Source: JBQTIP01 sp052388025 (GTDB lineage Bacteria > Actinomycetota > UBA4738 > HRBIN12). Taken from it: a stretch of DNA of 8,742 bases. Numbering within the stretch: position 1 is the first letter of the stretch; every line of letters starts with the position of its first letter. The DNA lies in assembly GCA_052388025.1 (NCBI GenBank), contig JBQTIP010000192.1, positions 1 to 8,742 of the forward strand, given 5' to 3'. A model generated the notes under the pieces. That model was not told the origin of the DNA and ran no database searches. It worked only from the letters and a program-made list of their open reading frames with translations. A program made the translations under genes and the position numbers. Positions 5,660 through 8,742 of the stretch are shown here, one piece after another.

Positions 5660-5665
5660 ATGCTA
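5660..5665 (-). promoter_or_regulatory. Candidate -10 element for leaderless mntA
   Basis: TAGCAT on the minus strand is followed by CCTCCC and the ATG at 5653, the same TAnnnT-to-start spacing class as seen at arsR. No recognisable -35 lies upstream, so support is modest. Confidence 0.35.
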
Positions 5666-5782
5666 CGCCTGCTCGCCTGGCGGGCGGCGGCGCCGCATTA
5701 CGATTTCGGCCGAGCGGCGCTCGGGCCTGGGGTCGGGCACGCGGGAACTCAAGCGCCGGGGCTCCGGCCGGCGCGAGGGAAC

Positions 5783-5787
5783 GGAGG
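5783..5787 (+). promoter_or_regulatory. Ribosome binding site of the luciferase-like gene
   Basis: GGAGG is followed by AAGCTG and ATG 5794. It fixes the start and excludes the long upstream open frame, which runs back to 5440 across mntA on the other strand. Confidence 0.85.
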
Positions 5788-5793
5788 AAGCTG

Positions 5794-6639
5794 ATGCGGG
5801 TCGGGGTGGGCCTTCCGAACACGATCCCCAAAACCGCGGGCGATCTCTTCGCCGATTGGTCGCTCCGCGCCGAGGGCGGCCCTTTCACGAGCGTCGGCGT
5901 CCTCGACCGCATCGCCTACGACAGCCACGACCCGTTCGGGGCGCTCGCCGTCGCGGCCGTCGTCACGAGCCGGGTTCGGCTGGTCACGATGGTGGTCGTC
6001 GGCCCGCTTCGCCCCACGGCGCTGCTGGCCAAGCAGGCCGCGACGCTCGATGCGATCTCGGGAGGCAGGCTGACGCTCGGCCTCGCGGTCGGCGCCCGGA
6101 TCGACGACTACGATGCAGTCGGCGTCGACCATCGCCGGCGGGGCGACATCCTCGACGAGCAGCTCGCGACCCTTCGAGCCATGTGGGCCGACGACTCCAG
6201 GGGCCCGCCGCCCGTTCAGGAGGGTGGGCCGGAGATCCTGGTCGGAGGCCTCTCCGGGCGGACCATGGGGCGCATGGCCCGCTACGCCGACGGGTACGTC
6301 CACGGCGGAGGACCGCCCCGGGCCTTTGCCCGCGCCGCCGACGCCGCCAGGGCCGCCTGGTCCGACGCGGAGCGCCCGGGACGTCCGGCCCTCTGGGGCC
6401 AGGGCTACTTCGCGCTCGGCGACGAGGATGCCGGCGCCGACTACCTCCGCGACTACTACGCCTTCACGGGCCCGTTCGCAGAGAAGATCGCGGCCGGGAA
6501 CCTCACCACCCCGCAGGCCGTGATCGACTTCGTCCGCGGCTACGAGGAGGCCGGGTGCGACGAGCTGGTGCTGCTCCCCACGGTTGCCGACCTCGCCCAG
6601 GTGGACCGGCTCGCCGACGTGATCGGCGCCATCGGGTGA
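5794..6639 (+). CDS. LLM-class (luciferase-like) oxidoreductase, probably F420-dependent
   Basis: A 281-residue TIM-barrel enzyme of the bacterial luciferase-like superfamily; members use FMN or deazaflavin F420 for hydride transfer. Landmarks: MRVGVGLPN (1-9) as first strand, SVGVLDRIAYDSHDPFGALA (33-52), VTSRVRLVTMVVV (57-69), the family core KQAATLDAISGGRLTLGLAVG (80-100), the HRRRGDILDEQLATLRAMW helix (113-131), ILVGG (148-152) and RMARYADGYVHGG (160-172). It is at the short end for the family (often near 300), with a compact middle. F420 use is inferred from family habit in actinobacteria-like genomes; FMN use cannot be excluded. It is the first gene of a probable operon, with seven bases to the next gene, an aromatic-CoA flavoprotein whose reductase half looks inactive; it may therefore take part in the same reaction sequence. 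Confidence 0.88.
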   Translation: MRVGVGLPNTIPKTAGDLFADWSLRAEGGPFTSVGVLDRIAYDSHDPFGALAVAAVVTSRVRLVTMVVVGPLRPTALLAKQAATLDAISGGRLTLGLAVGARIDDYDAVGVDHRRRGDILDEQLATLRAMWADDSRGPPPVQEGGPEILVGGLSGRTMGRMARYADGYVHGGGPPRAFARAADAARAAWSDAERPGRPALWGQGYFALGDEDAGADYLRDYYAFTGPFAEKIAAGNLTTPQAVIDFVRGYEEAGCDELVLLPTVADLAQVDRLADVIGAIG

Positions 6640-6646
6640 GTCCGCG

Positions 6647-8722
6647 ATGAGGATCGAGGTCGTCGGCGGCGGGCCGGCAGGCCTGTACTTCGCGCTCCTC
6701 GCCAAGAAGGCGAACCCCGACCACGAGATCGCCGTGCACGAGCGCAACGCGCCCGACGCGACGTTCGGCTGGGGGGTCGTGTTCTCGGAGGAGACGCTGG
6801 GCTCCTTCCGCGACGCCGACCACGAGACCTGGACGGAGATCACCGACACGTTCGCTCGGTGGGGCGCGATCGACATCCACTACGGGGGAGACGTGGTGCG
6901 CGCGCGAGGGCAGTCCTTCTCGGGCATCGCCCGAAAGCGCCTGCTCCAGATCCTTCAGCGGCGTTGCCGTGACGTCGGCGTAGAGCTGGCGTTCAACGCC
7001 GAGGTCCCGAACCTCTCGGCCTTCGCCGGCGCCGACCTCGTCGTCGGAGCCGACGGGGTGAACAGCACCGTCCGGCGGCTGATGGCGGACCGCTTCCGCC
7101 CCAAAGAGCTCGTCCACCGGACCAAGTTCGTCTGGTTCGGCACCGACCTCGTCTTCAGGGCGTTCACCTTCATCTTCCGCGAGACCGAGCACGGGATGTT
7201 CCAGGGGCACGCGTACCCGTTCGACGCCGACCTCTCGACCTTCGTCGTCGAGTGCCGCGAGGACGCCTGGCGGCAAGCAGGTCTCGAAGGCGCCGGCGAG
7301 GAGGAGTCCATCGCCTTCTGCCAGGAGCTGTTCGCGCCCGAGCTCGCCGGCCACAAGCTGCTGTCGAACCGCTCGCTCTGGATCAGCTTCGTGACGCTCC
7401 GGTGCGAGGCGTGGCATCACGGGAACGTCGCGCTGCTGGGCGACGCCGCACACACCGCGCACTTCACGATCGGATCGGGGACGAAGCTCGCGATGGAGGA
7501 CGCGATCGCGCTCGCCCGCGCGCTGGAGCGGCACCCGAAGAACCTGGAGACGGCCCTCACCAACTACGAGATGGAGCGCCAGCCGGCCGTGGAGCGGCTC
7601 CAGCAGGCGGCGCTCGAGAGCGCGGCCTATTTCGAGAACGTGGGCCGGTACGCGGGCTTCACGCCGGTTCAGTTCGCGGTGAACCTCCTTACTCGGAGCG
7701 GCCGTATCAGCTACGCGAACCTCACGCAGCGGGACCCCGAGCTCGTCCGGCGCGCCGATACGCGGTTCGCGGCGCGGGCGAGGGGGGTCGGCGAACGTTC
7801 GGTGGCGCCGCCGCCCGCCTTCGTCCCGCTCTGGCTCCGTAGGCTCGAGCTGCCGAACCGGCTCGTGGTGGCCGCGGAGGACCACCCCGGGGCGGGGCTG
7901 ATACTCACCGAGATGGTCGCGGTCTCGGAGGACGCCCGCGTCACGCCGGAGACGCCGGTCGCGTCCGCGGCGACCTTGCTGGCCTTGGCCGAACGCGGCG
8001 GGGTTCCGGTCGCGCTCCGCCTGGGCCACGCCGGGCGTCGCGGCGCGACCCGGTCCCGAAGGCTCGGGACGGATCTGGCGCTTCCCGATGGAGGCTGGCC
8101 GTTGGTTTCCGCGTCGGCGCTCGCCTTCGCGCCGGGGTGCCGGATCCCGAAGGAGATGGACCGGGCCGACATGAACCGAGTGCTCGGCGACTTCGCGCAG
8201 GCCACGCGCGCTGCCGCCAAGGCCGGCTTCGACCTGCTCGAGGTAGACGCGGGGCAGGGGTACCTGCTTGCGAGCTTCCTCTCACCGCTCTCGAACCGCC
8301 GGGACGACGAGTACGGCGGATCGCTCGAGGACCGGATGCGGTTCCCGCTCGAGGTGGTCGACTCCGTGCGCTCGGCTTGGCCTGCAGACCGCCCGCTGGC
8401 GGTTCGCCTCTCAGCCACCGACTGGGTCCAGGGCGGGTTCGACGTCGAGGACGCGGTTACGATCGCGCGGGCGCTGATCGATCGAGGCTGCGACCTCATC
8501 CACGTGGTCGCGGCCGGAACGACTCCGCGAGCGAATCCCGATTACGGGCCCGGCTACCTGCTGTCCGCGTCCGATCGGATCCGCAACGAGGGCGGCTCGC
8601 TGGTGCTCGTGGGCGGCTACCTCACGACGCTCGATCAGGTGAATACGGCCCTCGCCGCCGGCCGAGCCGACCTCTGCGTCTTGGATACCCGGTCCCCAGC
8701 CAAAGCGGTTCGCCCGAGTTGA
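6647..8722 (+). CDS. Salicylyl-CoA hydroxylase / 2-aminobenzoyl-CoA monooxygenase-like flavoprotein with degenerate OYE domain
   Basis: A 691-residue fusion. The N-terminal half (1 to about 375) is a class A FAD monooxygenase: GGGPAGLYFALLA (7-19), the DG motif DLVVGADGVNSTVRR (130-144), and GNVALLGDAAHTAHFTIGSG (259-278) followed by TKLAMEDA, characteristic of the salicylyl-CoA 5-hydroxylase / 2-aminobenzoyl-CoA monooxygenase group. The second half (about 391-691) is an old-yellow-enzyme barrel with LGHAGRRGATR (459-469), GYLLASFLSPLSNRRDDEYGG (538-558), RMRFPLEV (563-570) and RNEGG...AAGRADLC. Compared with my recollection of intact relatives (about 765-790 residues), three parts are missing: the FMN loop after PNRLVV, the HxAH residues before GYLL (here DAGQ), and everything from the ARPHL motif on. 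Hydroxylation of an aromatic CoA thioester is therefore likely, and flavin reduction by the second half doubtful. ATG 6647 lacks a Shine-Dalgarno and probably depends on the gene before. Confidence 0.87.
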   Translation: MRIEVVGGGPAGLYFALLAKKANPDHEIAVHERNAPDATFGWGVVFSEETLGSFRDADHETWTEITDTFARWGAIDIHYGGDVVRARGQSFSGIARKRLLQILQRRCRDVGVELAFNAEVPNLSAFAGADLVVGADGVNSTVRRLMADRFRPKELVHRTKFVWFGTDLVFRAFTFIFRETEHGMFQGHAYPFDADLSTFVVECREDAWRQAGLEGAGEEESIAFCQELFAPELAGHKLLSNRSLWISFVTLRCEAWHHGNVALLGDAAHTAHFTIGSGTKLAMEDAIALARALERHPKNLETALTNYEMERQPAVERLQQAALESAAYFENVGRYAGFTPVQFAVNLLTRSGRISYANLTQRDPELVRRADTRFAARARGVGERSVAPPPAFVPLWLRRLELPNRLVVAAEDHPGAGLILTEMVAVSEDARVTPETPVASAATLLALAERGGVPVALRLGHAGRRGATRSRRLGTDLALPDGGWPLVSASALAFAPGCRIPKEMDRADMNRVLGDFAQATRAAAKAGFDLLEVDAGQGYLLASFLSPLSNRRDDEYGGSLEDRMRFPLEVVDSVRSAWPADRPLAVRLSATDWVQGGFDVEDAVTIARALIDRGCDLIHVVAAGTTPRANPDYGPGYLLSASDRIRNEGGSLVLVGGYLTTLDQVNTALAAGRADLCVLDTRSPAKAVRPS

Positions 8723-8742
8723 CGAGCCTCCTCGCACCGTGA

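Noticed and set aside
5440..5793. N-terminal extension of 118 codons for the luciferase-like protein.
   Set aside because: The extension is Arg-rich antisense to mntA, while the family N-terminus and a strong ribosome binding site coincide at ATG 5794.
6503..8029. A 508-codon open frame on the minus strand opposite the flavoprotein gene.
   Set aside because: Low-complexity Arg/Glu/Val composition, no recognisable motif, and the plus-strand frame carries clear FAD monooxygenase motifs.
8690..8742. A frameshift near the end of the flavoprotein that might hide the normal C-terminus.
   Set aside because: None of the three forward frames in the remaining sequence resembles the expected ARPHL-DPY segment, so a simple indel does not restore it within this window.

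Overview
The window is a gene-dense, GC-rich stretch (my estimate is roughly two thirds or more G+C) of bacterial chromosome with no RNA genes, CRISPR array or insertion sequence that I can see. Gene content (a DUF4349 protein, an ArsR/SRPBCC pair, an F420-type luciferase-like enzyme, a minimal MNT/HEPN module), frequent GTG starts and candidate leaderless promoters point to a high-GC actinobacterium-like organism, perhaps an uncultured soil or sediment lineage. That placement is an inference from style, not a phylogenetic result.

Left third (1-2400). A minus-strand pair encodes an ArsR-type repressor and an SRPBCC/AHSA1-type protein, overlapping by 35 bases. A 32-base imperfect palindrome overlaps the repressor's own promoter, which suggests autoregulation. 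Next to it is a DUF4349 membrane protein gene that can only be read by changing frame twice, each time at a G/C run. A small two-CBS-domain protein is transcribed divergently from it.

Middle (2200-5030). A minus-strand cluster runs GNAT acetyltransferase, then glutaryl-CoA dehydrogenase, then a 62-residue protein of unknown function with a very strong ribosome binding site preceded by a small hairpin. Divergent from this cluster, on the plus strand, is a short-chain dehydrogenase/reductase.

Right part (5030-8742). A minus-strand MntA-type nucleotidyltransferase antitoxin is intact. The HepT (HEPN) toxin gene coupled to it is only a remnant: its N-terminal and C-terminal ends lie directly next to each other and the catalytic centre is gone. 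Divergent from this, a probable two-gene plus-strand operon encodes a luciferase-like (F420-type) oxidoreductase and a 691-residue flavoprotein related to salicylyl-CoA 5-hydroxylase / 2-aminobenzoyl-CoA monooxygenase-reductase. The flavin monooxygenase half of that protein looks complete. Its old-yellow-enzyme half keeps the barrel scaffold but appears to have lost the main flavin and active-site segments.

Working together: the monooxygenase fusion, the neighbouring F420-type enzyme, the SDR and glutaryl-CoA dehydrogenase fit a CoA-thioester aromatic or alicyclic degradation neighbourhood ending at crotonyl-CoA. The most interesting idea here is that the reductive half of the fusion has decayed and that the adjacent F420-type enzyme may supply that step. 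This is a hypothesis. Three loci show erosion (DUF4349 frameshifts, HepT internal deletion, reductase-domain losses); the first could also be sequencing error.
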